A DNA stretch of 64,000 bases from Bacteroidales bacterium (lineage in GTDB: Bacteria; Bacteroidota; Bacteroidia; Bacteroidales; UBA932), in assembly GCA_017534745.1 (NCBI GenBank), contig JAFXVX010000015.1, positions 1-64,000 of the forward strand, in the 5' to 3' direction. Below, in pieces: positions 15,984 to 24,390 of the stretch. The notes beneath the pieces were generated by a model. It saw only the letters and a program-made list of their open reading frames with translations. It did no database searches and was not told where the DNA came from. Numbering within the stretch: the first letter of the stretch is position 1; each line of letters begins with the position of its first letter. Both the position numbers and the translations under genes were made by a program.

Positions 15984-17921
15984 ATGAAACTACACAAGAT
16001 ATTATCCGCAGTAGCTCTTATCGGGCTTCTGCTGGCCGGATCAGGGTGTAAAAAGTACGCCTTCCGGGACGGACAGATCAGGTTTACGGCGACTTCCGAT
16101 GCGCTGCAGACCAGGACCGCCTACAGCGGCGAGGTCTTCAGCGGCACCGAGCGCATCGACTGGGTCGATGGCGACAAAATCGCTATCGCTATGGTCAATG
16201 CCGGCGGCGTGGAGATCTGCGATTACCAGATTACGAGTATCACGGACGCCTATGCAAAGAGCACCGCACAGCTCGCCAACGTCGCGGGCAACGGCCTCCA
16301 GTGGGGCGAGGGCGAGCACACCTTTTTTGCCGTGTATCCCTCTCCGTCGGTGGACGACGAGTGGGAAAACTCATTCACCGAAGAAGGCTCGACGCTGGTC
16401 TGGCCTGCGACCCAGCAGGTGACGGCAGACCCTTCCCACGCCGGAGTTTACCTCCCGGACATGAAGTATGCCTACATGGCAGCTTCTGCTTCGGTGGACG
16501 GGCCGGAGGAGAATGTCAGCCTGTCGTTCGTGCCGATGTTCAACGCCTATGAGATTTCCATCGGCGCCGGTGACAACGACAGGATAGACCTGACCGGTTT
16601 CCGCCTGATCTGCCACAGGGACGACATTCCGCTCTCCTGCAAGCAGGTCTCCGATTTCGACAGTGACGTCCTGTCCGACGAAGGCGGAATCATCAGCGTC
16701 GATCTCACGGGCGTCAGCCTGACACGGGATGGCGGTCCGATCACCTTCACAGTCTTCACATTCCCTGATGAGAACGAGGAGATGACCCTTGAGTTCACCG
16801 GCACCCAGATTGGTACCCGTACCCTCGACCTCAAGCGCGACGGTGAGTGGATAGCCTTCAGCGGAAACAAGAAGCACCGCATCTCCGGCCTTGCGTTCCC
16901 CCGCCTCGACAATGGCGGCGCAAGCGGCCAGGGCATCAACTGGAACGGAGCCGACGGCGAGGACCTCAACTGGAACGGCGCCGAGGGCGAGGACATCAAC
17001 TGGGGCGGCAACAGGCCCTACGTCCTCCCCGGCAAGTTCTCGGTCTCTGAGACCAAGCAGGTCCAGTTCTCCCGCGGCAACCTTGTTTACAAGGCCGGCG
17101 AGTGGGATTTCCACAAGCAGCAGTACGACAGGTGCTTCAAGGAAAATTGCTCTGCCAATTTCAATTCCGGATCCACGTTCGACCTCTTCGGCTGGGCTAC
17201 TGCCGGCATCGCTGCGGCTGACAATACAATGGTCAATTATCGGCCCTGGATATTCAACTTCACCCCCATTACCGACCAGGAAAGCACCAATCCCTACGGC
17301 TACGGCCCGTCCATTGAGAATGTTCCCGGAGGGACAAACTGGGACGAGTATGCCGAATACTGCGACTGGGGTAGCAATTATGGTGTGATCCAGAAAGCGG
17401 GCGCCGGATGGCATACCCTCTCCGTCGCCGAATGGACATATCTGTTTACCCTTCGTTCCGCGTCCGAGGTCAATGGCGTCTCCAATGCGAGGTTTGCCAA
17501 GGCCAGGGTCTGTGGAGAGCCCGGTCTGCTGCTTTTCCCCGATGATTTTGGCACACGCTTTACCGGAGACCACTCCATTTTCGATGCGAACAGCATCAAT
17601 CAGTTGGATAAGGATGCCTCCGATTTTTCCGATATTGTCCTGTCGAGAACCGATTGGGCGACTGCCGAGGCTGCCGGAGCTGTATTTCTTCCAGCCGCCG
17701 GGGCGGTGGTCTCATTTTTCGGAGTGAATGCAACCTCGGGCAGCACAATAATCGCCTATTACTGGAGCAGCACGGCGGCGACGGAGGTTGACAAAGCCAT
17801 GCAGATTGCCGTCGGCTCAACTGTCATGGCCGGGAGCACGATGAATATTCTCTATTTAACAGGCAACGCAATCATTCGTGGTACCGGTTGCTCCGTCCGT
17901 CTTGTTAAACTGGCTGAATAG
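15984..17921 (+). CDS. Fimbrillin-like surface lipoprotein with FISUMP-type C-terminal module (operon gene 1)
   Basis: A 645-residue lipoprotein (lipobox LLLAGSGCKK, Cys22). Residues about 30-300 resemble the fimbrillin/Mfa-like N-terminal domain (RTAYSG, DWVDGDKIAIAM). A short decapeptide repeat at about 315-342 acts as linker. Residues about 345-645 form a module with VQFSRGNLVY, EWDFHKQQYD, GWHTLSVAEW, AVFLPAAG, YYWSST and CSVRLVK, as in Fibrobacter paralogous (FISUMP) or C-type-lectin-like domains. I infer a surface-exposed adhesin or carbohydrate-binding protein. It leads an operon of five related lipoproteins with gaps of 12-16 bp between assigned start and stop codons. Confidence 0.75.
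   Translation: MKLHKILSAVALIGLLLAGSGCKKYAFRDGQIRFTATSDALQTRTAYSGEVFSGTERIDWVDGDKIAIAMVNAGGVEICDYQITSITDAYAKSTAQLANVAGNGLQWGEGEHTFFAVYPSPSVDDEWENSFTEEGSTLVWPATQQVTADPSHAGVYLPDMKYAYMAASASVDGPEENVSLSFVPMFNAYEISIGAGDNDRIDLTGFRLICHRDDIPLSCKQVSDFDSDVLSDEGGIISVDLTGVSLTRDGGPITFTVFTFPDENEEMTLEFTGTQIGTRTLDLKRDGEWIAFSGNKKHRISGLAFPRLDNGGASGQGINWNGADGEDLNWNGAEGEDINWGGNRPYVLPGKFSVSETKQVQFSRGNLVYKAGEWDFHKQQYDRCFKENCSANFNSGSTFDLFGWATAGIAAADNTMVNYRPWIFNFTPITDQESTNPYGYGPSIENVPGGTNWDEYAEYCDWGSNYGVIQKAGAGWHTLSVAEWTYLFTLRSASEVNGVSNARFAKARVCGEPGLLLFPDDFGTRFTGDHSIFDANSINQLDKDASDFSDIVLSRTDWATAEAAGAVFLPAAGAVVSFFGVNATSGSTIIAYYWSSTAATEVDKAMQIAVGSTVMAGSTMNILYLTGNAIIRGTGCSVRLVKLAE
16931..17011 (+). repeat. 30-bp tandem repeat in the interdomain linker
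   Basis: Two full copies and a partial third copy of a 30-bp unit start at 16931, 16961 and 16991. Each encodes a decapeptide of the form (I/L)NWNGA(D/E)GED. The repeat sits exactly between the N- and C-terminal modules of the lipoprotein. Confidence 0.8.
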
Positions 17922-17933
17922 GAGGATTTGACG

Positions 17934-20543
17934 ATGAGAAAAAATATTATATATGGTATGATCCTCCTTGCCGCGATGGCGTGCAACAAGGAGAATGTCC
18001 GTGAGGAGTACGCAAGAGGGCTCGCCGAGGGTGAGACCAAAGTCAGCCTTCAGGGTAAGATCGCCCTTCCTCAGGGAGAAGGAGAGCTGCTCCAGACCAA
18101 GGTCGAGTTTGACGACGTCGACGGCAAGTTCACCTGGTCCGCCCAGGGCGACACGGTCGCCGTCCACGTCACTGCCGGTATGCGTGGGGAAAAAGAAATG
18201 ATCCCCACCGGATACAAGAAGGCAATGGTCGTCCCGAATGACCCGGCAAGCACCTGCGACTTGTTCTTCGTGATGAGCGAGACGCAGGAGAGGGATTTCT
18301 TCGCAATCTACCCCGCATCCGTTGTAGACGAGGAAAATTATGGCGACGATGAGCTGAAGGTCAATCTCCCTTCCGAGTATGAGATTCCGGCATCCGGAAT
18401 GGACTCGTGGTGCCCGACCCCGATGGTGGCAGTCAACGATCCTTCCATCGAGTCGCTTTCCTTCCGTCACATCGGAGGTCTTCTCCGTCTGACGCTCAAC
18501 GACGTTTCGCCTGCGACCGCCTCCTTCGAGGTGTCCCTCGGCAAGCGCATCACCGGAAGCTTCACAGTGAATAATCCGGCATCGTCAGTCCCCGCAATCG
18601 TGACCGACGATGCGGCTGCCGATGTCCTTACGTTCAATCTTGTGGAGTCCCCTTCGTCCTATACCGACAACTTTATCCTCAATGTCCCGGTTCCTACCGG
18701 TTCATACGAGATGCTCTCCGTCAAGGCGAAGAACGGGAACGGCGACGTTATCTTCACTTACGAAGACGAAGATGTCCGTTCCTTCTACAGTGGCCGCGGC
18801 CGTCACAGCGAGACTTCCATAAGCACCGCCGGTATTCCTCTCTGCCTTGAGGCCATCGATGAGGGTGCCGTCATCATCAACAACCTTATGGACCTCACCA
18901 TCGAGTACAGCTTCGACAACAAGAACTGGACTTCTGTCAGCGAGCGGAACATCTATATCCCCTTCAACCCGGGCGACTGTGTTTACCTCAGGGGCAACAA
19001 CGAGAAATATTCCATAGCTCAGCTCGACGGCTCCGACCTGACGGGTACAAGCATTTCCACCGACGGTAAATGCTACATCTACGGCAACATAATGAGTCTT
19101 ATCGACGCCGAGAATTTCACCGAAAGATTCAATTTCACCGAGATCGGCCCGTTCGTGCTGCTGTTTGCGGGTGCAACTGATCTCGTCAATCACCCTGAAA
19201 AGACGCTCGAGCTTCCTGCCACGACTCTTACGGAAGGATGCTATGCGTTTATGTTCCAGGGTTGCACGGGCCTTACGACCCCTCCCGCTCTGCCGGCCAC
19301 ATCCACGAAGTACGCCTGCTACATCTGGATGTTCGGTGGGTGTACATCCCTCTCCGAGGCTCCTGAACTTCCCGCAGACTCGGTCGCCCAGCTCGCTTAC
19401 TCCAGGATGTTTTCAGGATGCACTTCCCTTGTGAACGCTCCTGACCTTCCTGCGATCAGTGTCGGGGAAGAGGGCTATTGCGAGATGTTCTCGGGGTGTA
19501 CCTCTTTGGTCAATCCCCCTTCCGTGTTCAATGCGTCCAGTCTTGATCTAAGGGCTTGCGATTCAATGTTCGAGGGCTGCACGAGCCTTGCTTCAGCACC
19601 TGCGCTTCCGGCAACCTCTCTTGCAAGGGAGTGCTACGATAACATGTTCTATAATTGTGTGTCTCTTACTGAGGTTCCCGAGCTGCCGGCACGGGACGTA
19701 CCTTATTATGGTTATGGAAGGATGTTTGAAGGGTGCTCCGGCCTTGTCAATGTTCCGGACATCACGGTTGATACAGTTGACGAGTACGGTATGTACGATA
19801 TGTTCTCCGACTGTACATCCCTGACGGAGTCTCCTAAAATATCGGTCGGTAATGTTGACCGCTATGGCCTGCAGTCAATGTTCAGCGGTTGTACATCTCT
19901 CAAGACTGTCTCGGAAATTACTGTAGGCTCCGCAGGTGAGCGCGCCATGGCCTATATGTTCAGCAACTGCAGTTCCCTCGAGACGGTAGGCGACATAACC
20001 ATCGGAGAGGGAGGAAATTATGTCTTGTCCGACACCTTCGATTATTTGCCTTCTTTGAAGACGGTGGGCAACATCACCTTTGAAACTTCGATGGGCGAGA
20101 ATGCTTGCGATTGTATGTTCAGAGGTTGCACCGCCCTTGAATCTGTCGGGAGCGTCTCTGCGCCGGCTATCTCAAAGTACGGCTGTAATCAAATGTTCTA
20201 TGGCTGTACGTCCCTTACGTCAGCCCCGGCTCTTCCGTCAGTGAATCTTAGCGAATATGGCTATTACTGGATGTTCGGCGGATGTTCGAGCCTTGAAAAC
20301 GCGCCGGAACTTCCTGCGCTTGTCCTGAAGCAAGGGTGTTATAGTGAGATGTTCAACGGTTGTTCGTCTCTCAATCACGTCAAGGCTATGTTTACGACCG
20401 ATCCTTCCACGGTAAATATTGGGGGCTGGCTTAACGGCGTATCTTCGTCCGGCACATACGTAATGAATTCGCTGGCGACTTACAATCCTGTTTCGGATGC
20501 CGGGGTGCCGTCAGAATGGACCATTGAAACTGCAAGCGAATAA
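17934..20543 (+). CDS. BspA-like leucine-rich repeat surface lipoprotein (operon gene 2)
   Basis: The ATG at 17934 is chosen because GGAGG (17921-17925) is 8 nt upstream; the product has 869 residues with lipobox LLAAMACNKE (Cys17). Residues about 25-290 are the fimbrillin-like module (GKFTWSAQGDTVAVHV, PMVAVNDPS, GGLLRLTLNDV). Residues about 430-820 hold about 15 repeats of 24-26 residues with the pattern CYxxMFxGCTSLxxAPxLPA, the BspA-type LRR. The protein ends in EWTIETASE. BspA relatives bind fibronectin, other bacteria or host cells. A surface adhesin is inferred. Several repeats diverge (for example DYLPSLKTVGNITF), unlike the uniform outer ones. Confidence 0.8.
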   Translation: MRKNIIYGMILLAAMACNKENVREEYARGLAEGETKVSLQGKIALPQGEGELLQTKVEFDDVDGKFTWSAQGDTVAVHVTAGMRGEKEMIPTGYKKAMVVPNDPASTCDLFFVMSETQERDFFAIYPASVVDEENYGDDELKVNLPSEYEIPASGMDSWCPTPMVAVNDPSIESLSFRHIGGLLRLTLNDVSPATASFEVSLGKRITGSFTVNNPASSVPAIVTDDAAADVLTFNLVESPSSYTDNFILNVPVPTGSYEMLSVKAKNGNGDVIFTYEDEDVRSFYSGRGRHSETSISTAGIPLCLEAIDEGAVIINNLMDLTIEYSFDNKNWTSVSERNIYIPFNPGDCVYLRGNNEKYSIAQLDGSDLTGTSISTDGKCYIYGNIMSLIDAENFTERFNFTEIGPFVLLFAGATDLVNHPEKTLELPATTLTEGCYAFMFQGCTGLTTPPALPATSTKYACYIWMFGGCTSLSEAPELPADSVAQLAYSRMFSGCTSLVNAPDLPAISVGEEGYCEMFSGCTSLVNPPSVFNASSLDLRACDSMFEGCTSLASAPALPATSLARECYDNMFYNCVSLTEVPELPARDVPYYGYGRMFEGCSGLVNVPDITVDTVDEYGMYDMFSDCTSLTESPKISVGNVDRYGLQSMFSGCTSLKTVSEITVGSAGERAMAYMFSNCSSLETVGDITIGEGGNYVLSDTFDYLPSLKTVGNITFETSMGENACDCMFRGCTALESVGSVSAPAISKYGCNQMFYGCTSLTSAPALPSVNLSEYGYYWMFGGCSSLENAPELPALVLKQGCYSEMFNGCSSLNHVKAMFTTDPSTVNIGGWLNGVSSSGTYVMNSLATYNPVSDAGVPSEWTIETASE
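20517..20543 (+). repeat. 27-bp identical gene end, copy 1
   Basis: The last 27 bp of the first LRR gene, including its stop, are identical to bases 22621-22647 at the end of the second. The flanking coding sequence is much more diverged, which suggests recent gene conversion or a duplication boundary. Confidence 0.7.
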
Positions 20544-20556
20544 GGAAGAGATGAAT

Positions 20557-22647
20557 ATGAAAAAATACATTATAATTCTTTCAGTCCTGGCCCTTGCGGG
20601 TTGTTCCAGGGAAATGGTTCCCGGTACTTCTTTCGAAGGCCGTGTGGAGACCGTCAAGGCAAGCATCTCCGCCACGAAGGTGGAGATAAGCGACGCCGGG
20701 AAGTTCTCCTGGACGGCCGGTGACCGTATTGCGGTCCACCGTTCGGTCAACGGATATGAGACGGCGACCCTTTCTGCCGATGGCAGCTTCAGCATTCACC
20801 TTGCGGACGGCGAGGCCCGCGATTGCTTCGCGGTCTATCCTGCCGAATCCGCAGACGCAGCGGCTTTCGGAGAGTCCGGTCTCAAAGTCAACCTCCCTTC
20901 GGAATACGCGATTTCCAAGTATGGTATGAAGGATTATTCTCCGCTTCCGATGGTGGCGGTCAATGACCCTTTGTCGGAGGACATCCTCTTCCACCATCTC
21001 GGCGGTATTCTCCGTCTTGAGTTCAACGAGGTGCCTTACGAGACGATGAAAATCTCCGTAAACGTAGGAAAGAAGGTCACCGGCAGCTTTGATGTCATCG
21101 ACCCTTCATCCTCTTCTCCCTACATTGCACTTGCGGCTGGGACTGCGGAAGACGTAGTATTCAATCTCTCCACTCCGGTTACCGAGACGGCAAATGATTT
21201 TGTCATTAACCTGCCTGTTCCCACAGGAGAATATGAGACGCTCGCCGTAAAATTCTTTGATCGCTACGACAATCTCATCATTGAAAATACGCAGGAAATT
21301 GCCGTGAACGTTGAAAGGGCGGACGGCTATGAGCTCTCTTCGGATATGACTCTCGACTTGACCCGTCTCCCTGTCTGCCTCAAGATGGTAAGGGAAGGTG
21401 AGATTAGTGTAAAGGCGTCTCAGACCAACCCCAGGACTATACAGTACAGTTTTGACAATGTAAACTGGGATTCCTTCTCGTCAGACAGGACTTTCAGCAT
21501 GCAACGGGGACAGACAATCTATTTCCGTGGAGAGAACAGCTCTTATGCGGATGCTGAACAGTCTGGATGGGTCGATGAGTCCAACTGCACACAAATCAGG
21601 GCGACAGCGAAATGCTATCTCTACGGTAATATTATGAGCCTGATCAATCCCGATCCTGATGTCTTTTCGACGCTTGACGCCCTCCCTGCGGACAATACGT
21701 TTTGCTACCTGTTCAGTAGCGACGAAGGCTGGGGATCATTCAGCGCGAGCATTTGCAATCACCCGACCTATGATCTGCTGCTCCCTGCGACGACTCTCTC
21801 TGACCGTTGTTATCAAGACATGTTCCGAAACACCGGCATTACCCGTATGGAACTTCCTGCGACTGAGATGAAGCCGTACTGTTACTATTACATGTTCTCC
21901 GGATGCAACAAGATGGTGGAAACTCCGGCCCTTCCTTCCACGAGCCTTGCCAAATACTGCTACGCTGGCATGTTTGACAGCTGCTGGCTGATCAAATCAG
22001 CACCTGAGCTCCCTGCGACTACGCTTGCGGATTACTGTTATGAATACATGTTCGACGACTGTAAATCTTTAGAGAATGCTCCTGAGCTTCCTGTCATGGA
22101 ACTTAAACACAGTTGCTATAACGGTATGTTCAGTTATTGTGTTTCCCTTAAAGAGGCTCCCGAGCTTCCTGCTACGACTCTTGCGGAGAATTGCTATCAA
22201 GGCATGTTCCGGGGTTGCGAGAAGCTGACAACGGCTCCGAATCTGCCTGCGACCACTCTTGCTGACTACTGCTATAGTTATATGTTCGAAGATTGCAGCG
22301 TTCTTGTGAACGCTCCTGAACTTCCTGTCATGGAACTCAAGAACGGGTGCTATTACGGCATGTTCCGGTACTGCGAGAATCTGGCAGTTGCTCCGGTTCT
22401 GCCGGCTACTACTCTGGCCTCGGGGTGCTATGCCCAGATGTTCGAGGGCTGCACTTCGCTCGGCTACCTCAAGGCAATGTTTACCGCATTCCCAGAAAAT
22501 GACAGTGATCATTACTGCATTCGGGACTGGCTCAAGGATGTTCCGTCAAGCGGCACATTTGTAAAGAACACGGCTGCTACGACCTTAGATCCCTACACGG
22601 ATATGGGAGTGTCGTCAGGCTGGACCATTGAAACTGCAAGCGAATAA
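20557..22647 (+). CDS. BspA-like leucine-rich repeat surface lipoprotein (operon gene 3)
   Basis: The start at 20557 (MKKYIIILSVLALAGCSRE, Cys16) sits 8 nt from AGGAAG; an ATG two codons earlier at 20551 is the alternative. The product of 696 residues is a shorter paralogue of the preceding protein, with the same fimbrillin-like module (GKFSWTAGDRIAVH, PMVAVNDP, GGILRLEFNEV) and about nine BspA repeats at about 411-640 (LPATTLADYCYxYMFxDC). Both proteins end with the same nine residues, and the last 27 bp of the genes are identical. Probable surface adhesin. Confidence 0.8.
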   Translation: MKKYIIILSVLALAGCSREMVPGTSFEGRVETVKASISATKVEISDAGKFSWTAGDRIAVHRSVNGYETATLSADGSFSIHLADGEARDCFAVYPAESADAAAFGESGLKVNLPSEYAISKYGMKDYSPLPMVAVNDPLSEDILFHHLGGILRLEFNEVPYETMKISVNVGKKVTGSFDVIDPSSSSPYIALAAGTAEDVVFNLSTPVTETANDFVINLPVPTGEYETLAVKFFDRYDNLIIENTQEIAVNVERADGYELSSDMTLDLTRLPVCLKMVREGEISVKASQTNPRTIQYSFDNVNWDSFSSDRTFSMQRGQTIYFRGENSSYADAEQSGWVDESNCTQIRATAKCYLYGNIMSLINPDPDVFSTLDALPADNTFCYLFSSDEGWGSFSASICNHPTYDLLLPATTLSDRCYQDMFRNTGITRMELPATEMKPYCYYYMFSGCNKMVETPALPSTSLAKYCYAGMFDSCWLIKSAPELPATTLADYCYEYMFDDCKSLENAPELPVMELKHSCYNGMFSYCVSLKEAPELPATTLAENCYQGMFRGCEKLTTAPNLPATTLADYCYSYMFEDCSVLVNAPELPVMELKNGCYYGMFRYCENLAVAPVLPATTLASGCYAQMFEGCTSLGYLKAMFTAFPENDSDHYCIRDWLKDVPSSGTFVKNTAATTLDPYTDMGVSSGWTIETASE
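22621..22647 (+). repeat. 27-bp identical gene end, copy 2
   Basis: Second copy of the 27-bp sequence described at 20517-20543. It is followed at once by the ribosome binding site of the next gene, so the repeat stops close to the stop codon. Confidence 0.7.
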
Positions 22648-22661
22648 TGGAGGAGATGAAT

Positions 22662-24374
22662 ATGAAAAGATATATTGCAATACTCGCTATAGTGCTCGCC
22701 GCAGTGGCCTGCAAGAAGGGAAATTCCTTCGATGCTCCGGCCGGAGGCGAAAAACTGACCGCCCACATCGGCGGCCCCGAGTCGAGGGTTGAGTTCAACC
22801 CTTCTTCCGGTAAGTTCGCCTGGTCCGATCCCGACGAGATTGCCGTTCACTCTACCGCCGGCGCATACAAGAACGCACAAGTGACCGCTGCAGGCGTGTT
22901 CACTTTCGTTCCCGAGGGCAGCGAGGTTCGCGACGGTTACGCCATCTATCCCGCTTCCGTTGCCGCCGGGAATGCCTCGGCGCCTGCCGTGACGCTTCCT
23001 GCCTCCTACGACATCACTGCCGAAGGAATGGGCGACTGGTATCCCACTCCGATGATCGCGGTCAACAACCCGGCCGACGACGACCTGTGGTTCTACCACG
23101 TCGGCGCTGCTCTCCGCCTGACGCTCAACAGCGTCCCTGAAGGTACGAAGACGATCTCCGTCAGCTTCGGCAAGGGCGTTACCGGCACCTTCGATGTCGC
23201 CGACCCTTCGACGGCCACTCCTTCGATAGCCCCCGCAGCAGCGGCCGACGAGGTCAGCTTTGTCCTCGACGCTGCGCTGTCGGAGGCGACCGACGGACTG
23301 GTAATCAACATCCCCGTCCCTGCCGGCATATATCCGAAGGTTTTCATCTCGGCTCTCAACGCTTCTGATGCGGTGCTCGCCAGCGGCGGAAGCTACAAGG
23401 ACTGGACGTTCCCGCGCAGCCGCGGCCGCCAGATGAGCTACGACTTCGAGCTCAACATCGTGGGCTCCAACGAGTTCTCGGTGTCCACGGTCAAGACGGT
23501 GGAGTTTGCCCATGGCAACCTCTGGAACATTTCCGGCAACTGGCAGTTTGCCCCTGAGCAGTACTCGGTGCTTGGCGTTTACGATGCCAATGCCTGGGAA
23601 ATGTTCGGCTACAGCACAGACCATAATGCCAATTATGGTATGATGACTTCGACGAATAACTCCGATTATTTCGAAGAAGACTGCGAGTTTGTGGATTGGG
23701 GCGGAGTCTTCCCCGGCGAAGGCTGGCGGACCCTCCAGGGCCACGAGCTTGCCTACATGCTGGGCAAATTTGAATACATCTACCAGAATGATCCCAATGC
23801 CGTCCGGGAGGATATCATCTGCGCGCCGATTACCGGCTTCGGCCGCAATGGCGGCAATCCCCACGCCCTTCGCGGTTACGCCACCATCTACACAGCGACG
23901 GAAGCTATCAACGGCTTCGTGATCCTTCCTGATGCATGGGAGACGCCCGAGGGATGCCGTCCTTTTGTCGGCGGCCGCTGGCAGCGCGCCACCGGTGAGG
24001 AAGCCTTCCTCGACAACACCTACAATGCGGGCGGCACCGCCGGCACTTCAGGTGACTGGGCGCGCATGGAGGCCGCCGGAGCGGTGTTCCTTCCCGGGTG
24101 CAAGTTCCGTATCGGGACGGAAATAATGGAAAGCAATCCCCAGTACCACGGTTACTGGACTTCAACTTTCAATGAAGACTCCGCTCCCTCTGACGCAACC
24201 GCTGCCGGGCTCGTCTTCGTCAGCAGTGATGACGACTCCTACGGCTTCGACAGTATTATCGAAATGAATTTCGGCGCGGCGGTCCGTCTCGTCAAGGATG
24301 TGACGGTCGGCACGCTTGAGAATCTTATCGGTGAAGTTGGCAATGCCGGAGAATATGGACAGGGTACACTTTAA
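22662..24374 (+). CDS. Fimbrillin-like lipoprotein with FISUMP-type C-terminal module (operon gene 4)
   Basis: The start at 22662 follows GGAGG (22649-22653) by 8 nt; the ATGs at 22647 and 22656 fit less well. The product of 570 residues has lipobox VLAAVACKKG (Cys17). The N-terminal module (GKFAWSDPDEIAVHS, PMIAVNNPADD, AALRLTLNSV) aligns by eye with operon genes 2 and 3. The C-terminal module from about residue 276 (VEFAHGNLWN, WQFAPEQYS, GWRTLQGHEL, AGAVFLPG, GYWTST, AAVRLVKD) matches operon genes 1 and 5. It is therefore a hybrid of the two paralogue types. After VRLVKD it carries an extra 20-residue acidic tail. Confidence 0.75.
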   Translation: MKRYIAILAIVLAAVACKKGNSFDAPAGGEKLTAHIGGPESRVEFNPSSGKFAWSDPDEIAVHSTAGAYKNAQVTAAGVFTFVPEGSEVRDGYAIYPASVAAGNASAPAVTLPASYDITAEGMGDWYPTPMIAVNNPADDDLWFYHVGAALRLTLNSVPEGTKTISVSFGKGVTGTFDVADPSTATPSIAPAAAADEVSFVLDAALSEATDGLVINIPVPAGIYPKVFISALNASDAVLASGGSYKDWTFPRSRGRQMSYDFELNIVGSNEFSVSTVKTVEFAHGNLWNISGNWQFAPEQYSVLGVYDANAWEMFGYSTDHNANYGMMTSTNNSDYFEEDCEFVDWGGVFPGEGWRTLQGHELAYMLGKFEYIYQNDPNAVREDIICAPITGFGRNGGNPHALRGYATIYTATEAINGFVILPDAWETPEGCRPFVGGRWQRATGEEAFLDNTYNAGGTAGTSGDWARMEAAGAVFLPGCKFRIGTEIMESNPQYHGYWTSTFNEDSAPSDATAAGLVFVSSDDDSYGFDSIIEMNFGAAVRLVKDVTVGTLENLIGEVGNAGEYGQGTL

Positions 24375-24390
24375 TGAAGGAGGAATGAAA

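Noticed and set aside
22593..23864. 423-codon open frame antisense to the fourth lipoprotein gene
   Set aside because: The + strand frame has a lipobox and family motifs; the antisense frame has none. The same holds for long antisense frames at 16371-17573, 37285-38514 and 42685-43989.
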